Part shown: one piece after another, positions 17,413 through 25,550 of the stretch
How positions within the stretch are numbered: the stretch's first letter is position 1
How the letters are laid out: the number at the start of each line of letters is the position of its first letter
Notes under the pieces: generated by a model
Seen by the model: the letters and a program-made list of their open reading frames with translations, nothing else
What the model was told of the DNA's origin: nothing
Database searches by the model: none
NCBI GenBank assembly: GCA_943370285.1
Contig: CALRQJ020000007.1
Span: 124,001-188,000, forward strand
Reading direction: 5' to 3'
DNA: 64,000 nt
DNA from: CALRQJ02 sp943370285
GTDB taxonomy: Bacteria > Bacteroidota > Bacteroidia > Chitinophagales > Chitinophagaceae
Made by a program: the position numbers and the translations under genes

Positions 17413-17464
17413 GGAATGTGTTTTTTATCTTACAACCTGTTAAAATTAACGCTTTTGTGACATG

Positions 17465-19807
17465 TTATTTTTTGCGTTTTTTTAATCGTTTCCACCAAGG
17501 AGAACGATGAATTTCCTCGGCTGAACTTTGCTTGCATTTGATTTGTGCATCGACCACTGCAATAATTCCCATATTCACAATGCTACGTTCAGAACTTCCT
17601 AATTGCAATACATGAACCGGTTTTTTCATGCCCAATAAAATGGGACCGATGGCATCTGCACCACCAATTTCTTTCAGCAAATTATACGCAACATTACCGG
17701 CAGTAAGATTAGGGAAGATGAGTACATTTACGTCTTCATTCACTAAATCGCTAAAAGGATAATTGTCTTTTAAAATTTCTTTATTAAAAGCAAGACTAGC
17801 CTGCATTTCGCCGTCTACAATTAAACTTGGATTGCGTTGTTTTAAAATACGGGTTGCCTCGGCTACTAATTGTGCTTCTGCTGATTTACTGCTGCCAAAA
17901 TTGCTATAGCTAAGCATAGCAATTCGAGGAACAATGTTGAAGTATTTTACCTCTTTTGCTACTAACTCGGCAATGTCTGCCAACTCTTCTGCAGTGGGGT
18001 TAAAGTTTACTGTTGTATCGGCTAAAAATAACGGGCCTCTTTTGGTAAGTAACAAATACATGCCTGCAATTTTCTTTACGCCATCTTCAGTGCCAATAAT
18101 TTGTAATGCCGGACGTATCGCTTCATCATAGTTTCTAGTTAATCCGCTGATCAGGGCATCTGCATCGCCGGTTTCAACCATCATACAACCAAAATGATTG
18201 CGGTCTTTCATGATTTTATAACTCTCATATTGGTTGTACCCCTTACGTTGTCTTTTTTGGAAGAATAATTTGCCGTACAAATTGCGTTTTTCATCTTGTT
18301 CGTTACTGCGAGGATCGATAATAGGTAAATCGCTGATGTCTATATTATTAGCGTCGGCAATGGCTTGAATTTTTTCGGGCACTCCTAATAAAATCGGATA
18401 AGCAATACCCTCATCATAAATGATGGAGGCGGCTTTCAAAATTTTCTGATTATCTGCTTCGGCAAAAACCAATCGTTTAGGGTCACGACGAGCCTTTGCA
18501 CCCAAAGCTCTTATCAATTGGTTATCTAAGCCCAGTCGTTTGTTTAATTCTACCACATATTGATCCCAATTTTGAATAGGATATTTAGCTACACCACTTT
18601 CCATAGCTGCTTTAGCCACGGCAGGAGCAACGGTAGATAAAAGCCGAGGGTCAACTGGTTTGGGAATGATATAATCCGGACCAAAAGAAATATTTTTTTG
18701 ATTGTAAGCCATGTTCACAATGTCGGGTACCGGATATTTTGCTAAATCTGCCAAAGCCTTTACAGCTGCTAATTTCATGGCTTCGTTGATAGTAGTTGCC
18801 CTAACATCTAAAGCGCCACGAAAAATATAAGGGAAACCTAATACATTGTTTACTTGATTAGGATAATCGCTTCGGCCGGTTGCCATAATGATATCTTTTC
18901 TGGCAGCTGTTGCATCTTCGTAAGTAATTTCCGGATCTGGGTTAGCCATCGCAAAAACAATAGGATTTTTTGCCATGCTTTTCACCATCTCTTTGCTTAT
19001 CACATTACCCTTACTTAAGCCTACAAATACATCGGCATCTTTTAAACCTTGTTCAAGTGTCATCATTTTTCCGCCGCAGATAAATGCTTTTTTCAGCTCA
19101 TCCAAATCGGTACGGCTTTCATGAATCAATCCTTTACTATCAAATACTTTGAAGTGTTCTTTTTTTGCACCCAAGGCAATGTACAAGTTCATACAAGCAA
19201 TAGCTGCAGCACCTGCGCCGTTTACAACAAACTGAACTTTTTCAATCTTTTTCTTTTGCAGTTCCAAAGCGTTGAGTAGTGCCGCTGCGCTGATGATAGC
19301 CGTACCATGCTGGTCATCATGCATGATCGGAATTTTCATCTGCTTCTTCAACTCTTGCTCAATATAAAAACATTCCGGTGCTTTAATATCTTCTAAATTA
19401 ATGCCACCAAATGTTGGTTCTAAAGCCTTTACAATCTCTACAAACTTTACCGGATCTTTTTCATTGATTTCAATATCAAAAACGTCTATGTCTGCAAAAA
19501 TTTTGAATAATACGCCTTTGCCTTCCATAACAGGTTTGCCGGCTTCGGGGCCAATATCTCCCAATCCTAATACTGCTGTTCCGTTGCTGATTACCCCCAC
19601 TAAATTTCCTTTGGCAGTGTACTTGTATACATCTTCGGGATTAGCCGCAATTTCTAAACAAGGTTCGGCCACACCCGGGCTGTAGGCCAATGATAAGTCA
19701 CGCTGAGTTTTAGTTTCTTTGGTGGGTACAACTTCAATTTTTCCCGGACGACCTTTGGCATGATACTCCAAGGCTTGTTCTTTTCGTAGCTGTTTTTGTT
19801 TTTCCAT
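17465..19807 (-). CDS. maeB: NADP-dependent malic enzyme with phosphotransacetylase-like C-terminal domain
   Basis: This 780-residue protein converts malate to pyruvate and CO2 with NAD(P)H formation. N-terminal half: malic domain (LAYSPGVAEPCLEIA, AVLGLGDIGPEAGKPVMEGK, MHDDQHGTAIISAAALLNAL) and an NAD(P)-binding Rossmann fold (VVNGAGAAAIACM). From about 430 to 765 there is a phosphotransacetylase-like domain (AEADNQKILKAA, LTAGNVAYNLLKEIGGADAIGP), which in MaeB-type enzymes is regulatory (acetyl-CoA sensing) and not known to be catalytic. Length and fusion are typical of the MaeB class. A near-consensus CATCTTTG lies 28 nt upstream of the start. Confidence 0.96.
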   Translation of the reverse strand: MEKQKQLRKEQALEYHAKGRPGKIEVVPTKETKTQRDLSLAYSPGVAEPCLEIAANPEDVYKYTAKGNLVGVISNGTAVLGLGDIGPEAGKPVMEGKGVLFKIFADIDVFDIEINEKDPVKFVEIVKALEPTFGGINLEDIKAPECFYIEQELKKQMKIPIMHDDQHGTAIISAAALLNALELQKKKIEKVQFVVNGAGAAAIACMNLYIALGAKKEHFKVFDSKGLIHESRTDLDELKKAFICGGKMMTLEQGLKDADVFVGLSKGNVISKEMVKSMAKNPIVFAMANPDPEITYEDATAARKDIIMATGRSDYPNQVNNVLGFPYIFRGALDVRATTINEAMKLAAVKALADLAKYPVPDIVNMAYNQKNISFGPDYIIPKPVDPRLLSTVAPAVAKAAMESGVAKYPIQNWDQYVVELNKRLGLDNQLIRALGAKARRDPKRLVFAEADNQKILKAASIIYDEGIAYPILLGVPEKIQAIADANNIDISDLPIIDPRSNEQDEKRNLYGKLFFQKRQRKGYNQYESYKIMKDRNHFGCMMVETGDADALISGLTRNYDEAIRPALQIIGTEDGVKKIAGMYLLLTKRGPLFLADTTVNFNPTAEELADIAELVAKEVKYFNIVPRIAMLSYSNFGSSKSAEAQLVAEATRILKQRNPSLIVDGEMQASLAFNKEILKDNYPFSDLVNEDVNVLIFPNLTAGNVAYNLLKEIGGADAIGPILLGMKKPVHVLQLGSSERSIVNMGIIAVVDAQIKCKQSSAEEIHRSPWWKRLKKRKK

Positions 19808-20043
19808 ATTGCTGGTTTATATGCCGGTTGAAAGCAAAGATGCCTCTAAAACTTGGCTATATCTAAGCCTATTGTCATTGATTGACTTTATATGACAAGC
19901 AAACAACCGGTAAAAAGGGGTGCAAAATACGTAATTGACCTAAATCAAGGTTAAATTACCACTCATAATACATGCTTTACCATTTGTGAAACCGCAAGTC
20001 CCGTTTGTCACGGATTAGTCATACAGCATATTTGTTTGTAACA

Positions 20044-20051
20044 TATCTTTG
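20044..20051 (+). promoter_or_regulatory. TAnnTTTG box upstream of the SPFH locus
   Basis: TATCTTTG is an exact -7 match. It could start a leader of about 470 nt toward the SPFH gene, passing a GGGAC-ATC-GTCCC hairpin (20068-20080) and two small open frames. The rest of the 19808-20090 gap shows nothing else I recognise. A -33 element at proper spacing is not evident. Confidence 0.4.
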
Positions 20052-20088
20052 TATCTCTAATTTAAACGGGACATCGTCCCCATGTAAA

Positions 20089-20163
20089 ATGAACAACTAC
20101 ACTGCTTCTCTACTCTTTAATTTTCGCCAGAGAGTAAAACCACCCGAAGCATTTTTACTGTAA
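20089..20163 (+). CDS. 24-codon leader ORF (uncertain)
   Basis: ATG at 20089 opens a 24-residue frame (MNNYTASLLFNFRQRVKPPE...) ending TAA at 20161. It is the first frame after the TATCTTTG box and a short hairpin. Without comparative data it cannot be told from a chance frame; a regulatory leader peptide is possible. Confidence 0.2.
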   Translation: MNNYTASLLFNFRQRVKPPEAFLL

Positions 20164-20247
20164 CAATCGTTGCGTAACTGCCATTTGGCAAACCAATTTG
20201 TTGCCGTTTGGGCATCACAATCCATTACACACTTAAACTTAACTACT

Positions 20248-20436
20248 GTGAAACCTTTTGTGTTGGTTTTACTGGCTGCCGGTGTATTATTATTGGCAGG
20301 TCAGCGTAAACCTGTAACTCGAATTACAACTGCAAAAACTACTTTTCGTAAGAAGACTACAGTGAAGCATGCTTTTCAATCAGATGCTGTAGAAAACTTT
20401 CCACAGCGGTTCTCTATGCAGCTTTTATTCAGATAA
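20248..20436 (+). CDS. Small membrane-anchored or exported protein (uncertain)
   Basis: From the GTG at 20248 there are 62 residues: an N-terminal hydrophobic segment (VKPFVLVLLAAGVLLLAG) and a basic, Thr/Lys-rich tail (TRITTAKTTFRKKTTVKHAF). The frame can be extended upstream to a TTG at 20170, but the extension has no sequence features of a signal peptide, so I prefer the GTG. It lies 92 nt before the SPFH gene on the same strand. Family not recognised; a short membrane-tethered peptide is the most one can say. Confidence 0.35.
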   Translation: MKPFVLVLLAAGVLLLAGQRKPVTRITTAKTTFRKKTTVKHAFQSDAVENFPQRFSMQLLFR

Positions 20437-20528
20437 ATTACCATTTATGCACAATGCATATGTGGTGGGTTAATGCTTGATTAGCAACAATGATTATTCC
20501 TTATTTTTAATATCAATAAACAACAACA

Positions 20529-22448
20529 ATGGACATGTTAACTTTCTTTGCAGATTACTGGTGGGTAATGGTTTTATTACTCTCCTTATTATTTTACAAA
20601 TTTATACTTAGGGTTTTCTTTGGTATGGTGATTGTACCCGAAAACCGAATTGGATTAGTGACTAAAAAGTTTGTGCTATTTGGCGCCAACAAAGAACTGC
20701 CCGATGGCAGAATCATTGCTACAAAAGGCGAAGCCGGTTTTCAAGCAAAGGCATTGGCTCCCGGTTTGTATTGGGGCATGTGGCCTTGGCAGTATGGTGT
20801 AGATATGACACCGTTTGTAGTTATTCCCGAAGGTAAAATTGGATTAGTATTATCTAATGATGGTGCTGAATTACCGACCGGTAATATATTAGGTAGAAAA
20901 GTAGATTGCGACAATTTTCAGGATGCTGAAAAATTCTTGAATAATGCCGGGCAGAAGGGTCGTCAAACAGCGATTCTTACTGCCGGTACTTACCGTATCA
21001 ATACGTTTGCCTTTACTATTACTATAGCAGATATGGTACATATCAAAGAAAATATGGTTGGCATTGTTACTACTTTGGATGGTAGACCCATTCGTGCCGG
21101 ACAAATAGCAGGTGAACAAGTAGATGGTCATAATAATTTTCAGGATATTGATGCTTTTTTATCAGCCGGTGGTAACAGAGGTTTGCAGCCACAGGTAATG
21201 TTGGCGGGTAGTTATTTTATAAATCCATGGGCTATTCAAATCGAAGAAATACCGATGACAGATGTGCCTATTGGTCATGTTGGTGTAGTGATTTCATATA
21301 TCGGTGAAGATGGAAAAGATGTAACGGGAGAATCGTTCAAACATGGCAATATTGTAGGCAAAGGATTTAGAGGTGTTTGGATGGAACCGCTTGGTCCGGG
21401 TAAATATCCTATCAACAAGTACACCATGAAAGTAGAAATGGTGCCTACCACCAACTTGGTACTTAACTGGGCGAATGCTAGAAGTGAATCACATTCTTTA
21501 GACAAGAATTTGAGTACAATTACGGTTCGTTCACAAGATGGTTTCCCGTTCAATTTAGACGTGTCGCAAATCATTCACATACCGGCAAACGAAGCGCCAA
21601 AAGTGATTGCTCGATTTGGTAGTATGAATAATTTGGTGAGTCAGGTTTTAGAACCAACCATTGGTAACTATTTCCGAAATAGTGCTCAGGATAGCGATGT
21701 TATTTCTTTCTTAAGTACTCGTAAAGAAAGACAACAAGCAGCTAAAAATCATATTAAAAACGTATTGGATGAATATAATGTTAATGCAGTAGATACATTG
21801 ATTGGTGACATTGTTCCGCCGGAGGCGTTGATGAAAACCTTGACCGACAGAAAAATTGCACAAGAAGAGGAGAAGACCTATATCACCCAACGTATGGCGC
21901 AAGAAAAACGCCAGGGTATGGAAAAAGAAACTGCCATTGCAGATATGCAAAAAGAGATTGTAAAAGCACAACAGAGTGTAGAAATTGCACAACGTACCGC
22001 AGATGCAACCGTGAAAAAAGCAGAGGGTGATGCCAATAGTTTGAAATTGCAGGTTGAGGCGGAAGCAACCGCTACAAAAATGAGGGCTAATGCCGAGGCA
22101 GAAGCCACAAAAGCAAGAGCCGGTGCACAAGCAGAAGCTACAAAACTAAATGCTGCTGCCGATGCGGAACAAATCTCTAAAACCGGTTTGGCTGAGGCTG
22201 AAAAAATTATGGCCATTGGTAAATCAACCGCAGAAGCTTATGAATTACAAGTGAAAGCCATGGGCGGCGATAACTTTACCCGTTTTAAAGTAACCGAAGA
22301 GATTGGTAAAGGAAATATTAAAGTGATTCCTGATATTTTAATTGGTGGTGGCACTAATGGAACGGATGGTGGAATTAATGGTTTGTTGGGATTAAAGTTG
22401 ATGGAGATGATGGATACTAAAAAGACGGAAGAGAAAACGGCTGAATAG
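20529..22448 (+). CDS. Flotillin-like SPFH/band 7 protein with N-terminal repeats
   Basis: This 639-residue protein has an N-terminal membrane helix (about 9-30, YWWVMVLLLSLLFYKFILRV). Residues 36-300 hold four related units of about 65 residues. Each opens with a V-x-x-G-x-(I/V)-G-(L/V)-V strand (VPENRIGLVTK, IPEGKIGLVLS, IKENMVGIVTT, VPIGHVGVVIS) and closes with an (A/L)-PG-Y-type strand (ALAPGLYWG, LTAGTYRIN, MLAGSYFIN, LGPGKYPIN). A band 7 domain follows (FPFNLDVSQIIHI, near 340), then a long Ala/Glu/Lys-rich helix (about 430-590) with AEAEATKA-type repeats. It resembles YqiK-type flotillins, which scaffold membrane microdomains. The repeat-SPFH-helix order also recalls major vault protein; that comparison is speculative. 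Confidence 0.85.
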   Translation: MDMLTFFADYWWVMVLLLSLLFYKFILRVFFGMVIVPENRIGLVTKKFVLFGANKELPDGRIIATKGEAGFQAKALAPGLYWGMWPWQYGVDMTPFVVIPEGKIGLVLSNDGAELPTGNILGRKVDCDNFQDAEKFLNNAGQKGRQTAILTAGTYRINTFAFTITIADMVHIKENMVGIVTTLDGRPIRAGQIAGEQVDGHNNFQDIDAFLSAGGNRGLQPQVMLAGSYFINPWAIQIEEIPMTDVPIGHVGVVISYIGEDGKDVTGESFKHGNIVGKGFRGVWMEPLGPGKYPINKYTMKVEMVPTTNLVLNWANARSESHSLDKNLSTITVRSQDGFPFNLDVSQIIHIPANEAPKVIARFGSMNNLVSQVLEPTIGNYFRNSAQDSDVISFLSTRKERQQAAKNHIKNVLDEYNVNAVDTLIGDIVPPEALMKTLTDRKIAQEEEKTYITQRMAQEKRQGMEKETAIADMQKEIVKAQQSVEIAQRTADATVKKAEGDANSLKLQVEAEATATKMRANAEAEATKARAGAQAEATKLNAAADAEQISKTGLAEAEKIMAIGKSTAEAYELQVKAMGGDNFTRFKVTEEIGKGNIKVIPDILIGGGTNGTDGGINGLLGLKLMEMMDTKKTEEKTAE

Positions 22449-22474
22449 CCAATCTCATCAATCTAGTCTCTTTA

Positions 22475-22506
22475 TTGCGGCGCCGTAGGCGCCGCAATTG
22501 TTTTTT
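22475..22506 (+). terminator. GC-rich terminator after the SPFH gene
   Basis: TTGCGGCGCC (22475-22484), a GTA loop and GGCGCCGCAA (22488-22497) form a perfect 10-bp stem, followed by TTGTTTTTT. It overlaps the upstream edge of the nadE promoter. Confidence 0.9.
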
Positions 22507-22515
22507 ACAATACTA

Positions 22516-22523
22516 TACCTTTG
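22516..22523 (+). promoter_or_regulatory. nadE promoter box 4 nt before the start codon
   Basis: TACCTTTG, CCAC, then ATG (TACCTTTGCCACATG). With the usual start of transcription 5-7 nt after the box, the message would begin at or near the A of the start codon. A TTG at 22498-22500 is 15 nt upstream, slightly shorter than the usual spacing. Confidence 0.6.
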
Positions 22524-22527
22524 CCAC

Positions 22528-24210
22528 ATGAAAATTTTTGTAGCGCAGCAGAACTATCATATTGGCAATTTTGAAAGTAATACGGCAAAAATCATTGCAG
22601 CTATTGAAGCCGCAAAAGCACAAGGCGGCGATTTGATTGTGTTTAGCGAAATGAGTGTTTGTGGTTATCCGGCTCGTGACTTTGTTGAATTCAAAGATTT
22701 TATTCATAAATGTTATGCTGCTATTGATACTATCAAAGCTCATGCAGATACTATTGGTGTACTCATCGGTTCTCCTGCTATCAATCCCAAAAAAGAAGGT
22801 AAAGACCTCTTTAATGCAGCCTTTTTACTACATGAAAAAGAAATTAAAGTCGAGATTCATAAAACCTTATTGCCTACTTATGATGTGTTTGATGAGTACC
22901 GATATTTTGAACCGGCTTACGATTGGCAAGTGGTACCATTCAAGGGCAAAAATTTAGCCATCACCATTTGTGAAGACATTTGGAACTTAGGCAATAACCC
23001 GTTGTATCGAATTTGTCCGATGGATAAGTTGATGGAACAACAGCCCGATGTAATGATTAACCTCAGTGCTTCTCCATTTGATTATACACACGACGAAGAC
23101 CGAAAAGCCACCATTAAAGCCAACGTACTCAAGTATAAATTGCCCATGTTTTATTGTAACGCTGTGGGCAGCCAAACAGAAATCGTATTTGATGGAGCAT
23201 CCTTAATTTTTGATAAAGACGCTAACCTCTGTAAAGCTTTACCTTTATTTGAAGAAGCAGTCGAGGGAGTGGTGTTACATCATGATGGAACGATTGAGGC
23301 ATCTATTGTTGAGCCGGCTAGTAGAATTACTGATGGTGAATTGAATCCACCTGTTTTGGATGAACAATTAAATATTCATCAAATTTATCAGGCATTAATC
23401 TTGGGTATCAAAGATTATTTTGCCAAGATGGGCTTTGTCAAAGCAATTTTGGGTAGTAGTGGCGGTATTGATAGTGCAGTTACTTTGGCATTAGCCTGTG
23501 AGGCTTTAGGGGCAGCAAACGTAACTGCTGTGCTTATGCCCTCGCCTTATAGTACATCACATTCGGTAGATGATGCCATTGCATTAAGCAAAAACTTAGG
23601 CAATCCGTATGAAGTAATTCGTATCAACGAAGTGTACGAATCTTTCTTGTCAACTTTAAAACCCATTTTCAAAGATTTACCCTTTTCGTTGGCAGAAGAA
23701 AATATTCAAAGCCGCAGCCGTGGTAACTTATTGATGGCGATTGCCAATAAATTCGGCTATATCTTATTAAACACTTCTAACAAAAGTGAGTTGGCAACCG
23801 GCTATGGTACGTTGTATGGTGATATGGCCGGTGGCTTAGGCGTATTGGGCGATTGTTACAAATTACAGGTTTATGCATTGGCGCAATACATCAACCGCAA
23901 TAAAGAAATTATTCCTAGCCATATCATTACCAAAGCACCAAGTGCCGAATTACGTCCTAATCAAAAAGACAGTGATAGTTTGCCCGACTATGAGGTACTA
24001 GATAAAATTTTGTACCAATACATAGAAAAAAGAATGGGACCGTCAGAAATCAAAGCAATGGGTTTTGATACAGCCTTAGTAGATAGGGTATTGAAACTGG
24101 TGAATATGAATGAGTACAAACGCAATCAGTTCTGTCCAATTATTAGGGTATCGCCTAAAGCATTTGGGGTGGGAAGAAGAGTACCCATTGTAGGAAAATA
24201 TTTAAGCTAA
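22528..24210 (+). CDS. nadE: Glutamine-dependent NAD+ synthetase
   Basis: This 560-residue, two-domain enzyme catalyses the last step of NAD synthesis (deamido-NAD + glutamine + ATP). The N-terminal nitrilase-type glutaminase domain (1-260) has the catalytic Glu in VFSEMSVCGYPARD, Lys in HKTLLPTYDVFDEYRYF and Cys in ITICEDIW. The C-terminal synthetase domain has the ATP-binding P-loop GSSGGIDSAVTLALA (near 310) and NTSNKSELATGYGTLYGDMAGG. I chose the ATG at 22528 (MKIFVAQQNYHIGNFESN); the 10-codon extension upstream overlaps the promoter. Confidence 0.97.
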   Translation: MKIFVAQQNYHIGNFESNTAKIIAAIEAAKAQGGDLIVFSEMSVCGYPARDFVEFKDFIHKCYAAIDTIKAHADTIGVLIGSPAINPKKEGKDLFNAAFLLHEKEIKVEIHKTLLPTYDVFDEYRYFEPAYDWQVVPFKGKNLAITICEDIWNLGNNPLYRICPMDKLMEQQPDVMINLSASPFDYTHDEDRKATIKANVLKYKLPMFYCNAVGSQTEIVFDGASLIFDKDANLCKALPLFEEAVEGVVLHHDGTIEASIVEPASRITDGELNPPVLDEQLNIHQIYQALILGIKDYFAKMGFVKAILGSSGGIDSAVTLALACEALGAANVTAVLMPSPYSTSHSVDDAIALSKNLGNPYEVIRINEVYESFLSTLKPIFKDLPFSLAEENIQSRSRGNLLMAIANKFGYILLNTSNKSELATGYGTLYGDMAGGLGVLGDCYKLQVYALAQYINRNKEIIPSHIITKAPSAELRPNQKDSDSLPDYEVLDKILYQYIEKRMGPSEIKAMGFDTALVDRVLKLVNMNEYKRNQFCPIIRVSPKAFGVGRRVPIVGKYLS

Positions 24211-24274
24211 AAATGCGGTTCATCATATATTATATATGATAGTTATCAGCTAAAAGTTTGATGCCATTTTTTTC

Positions 24275-24492
24275 TGTCTTATCGGGCTATTATCCCAACC
24301 GAATGTATATAGGCTATGGCTGAAACAGGGTGTAATTTTACATCAGAAAGTAATCCAATACTATTCTACGAAAAACACCCTGTTTTTAGATCCAATAAAT
24401 GAAAAACCAAGAATCCAATGCTAAGAAAAGCCGTTGCTAATCGGTTGAAAAAATGAACAGTAAATTCCCGCTTCTCGGCGGGATTTTATTTT
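24275..24492 (+). repeat. Duplicated element, copy 1: 131-nt identical core plus variable 3' part and terminator
   Basis: Nucleotides 24275-24405 are identical, base for base, to 24523-24653 (131 nt; period 248). Within the core AAACAGGGTGT (24323-24333) pairs with ACACCCTGTTT (24375-24385) as an 11-bp stem followed by TT; inside it AGAA-GTA pairs with TAC-TTCT. After 24405 the copies diverge, but both keep a second small hairpin and end in a GC-rich terminator (here TCCCGC-TTCTCG-GCGGGA, 24466-24483, then TTTTATTTT). A 28-codon frame spans the stem. The stretch 24211-24274 before it holds only an AT-rich hairpin (24222-24240). It may be a structured RNA, a tiny gene or a mobile repeat. Confidence 0.6.
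24316..24402 (+). CDS. 28-residue open frame in copy 1 of the duplicated element (uncertain)
   Basis: ATG at 24316 opens a frame starting MAETGCNFTSES and ending HPVFRSNK, stop TGA at 24400. The same frame is present, identical, at 24564-24650. Sequence identity between the copies ends 3 nt after this stop codon, which is what selection on a coding unit could produce. However, most of the frame is also part of a long RNA hairpin, so a non-coding reading is just as good. Confidence 0.25.
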   Translation: MAETGCNFTSESNPILFYEKHPVFRSNK

Positions 24493-24522
24493 GTGGTAAT
24501 TCTTTTGTTGTTTTAAAATACT

Positions 24523-24744
24523 TGTCTTATCGGGCTATTATCCCAACCGAATGTATATAGGCTATGGCTGAAACAGGGTGTAATTTTACATCAGAAAGTA
24601 ATCCAATACTATTCTACGAAAAACACCCTGTTTTTAGATCCAATAAATGAAAAGCCAAATATCCAATGTGTAGAAAAACCAGCAGGTTTTAATCGGTTTT
24701 AAATTGAACAATAGATTCCCGCCCAACGGCGGGATTTTATTTAA
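24523..24744 (+). repeat. Duplicated element, copy 2
   Basis: The 131-nt core (24523-24653) is identical to copy 1. The 3' part (24654-24716) is diverged, yet ends in an equivalent terminator: TCCCGCC (24717-24723), CAAC loop, GGCGGGA (24728-24734), then TTTTATTT. The stem is kept while the loop differs from copy 1 (CAAC against TTCTCG), and one stem base pair is added. A variable hairpin before the terminator is AAAACC/GGTTTT here and AGCCG/CGGTT in copy 1. It lies just upstream of the efp promoter, in the same direction. Confidence 0.6.
24564..24650 (+). CDS. 28-residue open frame in copy 2 of the duplicated element (uncertain)
   Basis: Identical to the frame at 24316-24402. Same reservations: it overlaps a strong hairpin and no relative is known to me. 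There is no TAnnTTTG box; a TTTG lies about 20 nt before the conserved TATCGGGC at the 5' end of both copies, which may or may not be promoter-like. Confidence 0.25.
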   Translation: MAETGCNFTSESNPILFYEKHPVFRSNK

Positions 24745-24776
24745 CTTCCATTCTGTTGGTTATTGCAGGCTTCAAA

Positions 24777-24808
24777 TTGCTATTTTTCGCTTTCAATCCC
24801 TACTTTTG
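24777..24808 (+). promoter_or_regulatory. efp promoter
   Basis: TTG at 24777-24779, a 21-nt spacer, and TACTTTTG at 24801-24808 (exact TAnnTTTG). Transcription from about 24815 leaves a leader of about 53 nt before the efp ATG at 24868, which rules out the longer frame starting at 24763. Confidence 0.7.
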
Positions 24809-24867
24809 CGACCCGCAGCCATTTTAATGATTGGTTGCACTATCAAAACAACAAAAACGCATTTATT

Positions 24868-25434
24868 ATGGCAACAACATCCGATATGAGCCGTGGCCTT
24901 ATCCTAAAGTTAGACGGCAGTTTGTACAGTGTAATTGAGTTTGGTGAAAATAAAACAGCCCGTGCAGCAGCCAAAGTTTGGGCAAAGTTGAAAGGGGTTG
25001 ATAATAACCGTACCATCGAAAAAACTTGGAACAGTGGTGAAACTATTTTTCCGGTAAGGGTTGAAAAGAAAACTTACCAGTTTTTATATAAAGACGAAAC
25101 CGGCTACAACCTCATGAATAATGAGACTTTTGAGCAAATTGCCATGGCTGAGGAAATGATTGATGCACCCCAGTTTTTAAAAGAAGGGGCTGAGGTTTTT
25201 GTATTCATCAATACCGAAACTGAACAACCTATTGGCGCTGAATTACCTGAAAAATTAGTGATGATGGTTACTTATAGCGAACCTGGTGTAAGAGGCGATA
25301 CCGCTACACGTACATTAAAGCCTGCAACAGTAGAAACAGGCGCCACTGTTATGGTTCCATTGTTTGTAAACGAAGGCGAATTGATTCGTATTAATACCAA
25401 AAATGGCGAATACGTAGAAAGAGTAAAAGAATAA
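24868..25434 (+). CDS. efp: Translation elongation factor P
   Basis: This 188-residue, tRNA-shaped three-domain protein relieves ribosome stalling at polyproline. The KOW-like domain I occupies 1-65, with the loop at the modification position in ENKTARAAAKVWAKLKGV; domains II and III have YQFLYKDETGYNLMNNETFEQ and the C-terminal GDTATRTLKPATVETGATVMVPLFVNEGELIRINTKNGEYVERV, the EF-P signature. The position that is often a modified Lys or Arg appears as Lys or Ala-Arg in NKTARAA; the modification type cannot be assigned. Start at 24868 (MATTSDMSRGLILK) fits promoter and family length. A terminator follows. Confidence 0.95.
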   Translation: MATTSDMSRGLILKLDGSLYSVIEFGENKTARAAAKVWAKLKGVDNNRTIEKTWNSGETIFPVRVEKKTYQFLYKDETGYNLMNNETFEQIAMAEEMIDAPQFLKEGAEVFVFINTETEQPIGAELPEKLVMMVTYSEPGVRGDTATRTLKPATVETGATVMVPLFVNEGELIRINTKNGEYVERVKE

Positions 25435-25452
25435 TTATTTGAAAAATAATAG

Positions 25453-25482
25453 AAAGGTCCGTTTGAACAACGGGCCTTTTTT
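25453..25482 (+). terminator. efp terminator
   Basis: AAAGGTCCGTT (25453-25463), TGAAC loop, AACGGGCCTTT (25469-25479): 11-bp stem with one G-T pair, then more T. It starts 18 nt after the efp stop. Confidence 0.9.
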
Positions 25483-25550
25483 ATTGCCCTTTGGAGATGA
25501 AATTGCTGCCGGAAAATTACTTCTGGAAAAGATGGGTAAATACTTAAGCA

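Noticed and set aside
24275..24405. Reading the duplicated core as an integron attC site or IS end
   Set aside because: TCCCAAC near the 5' end resembles one attC core box, but there is no matching GTTRRRY at the other end, no outer complementarity, and no integrase or transposase nearby.
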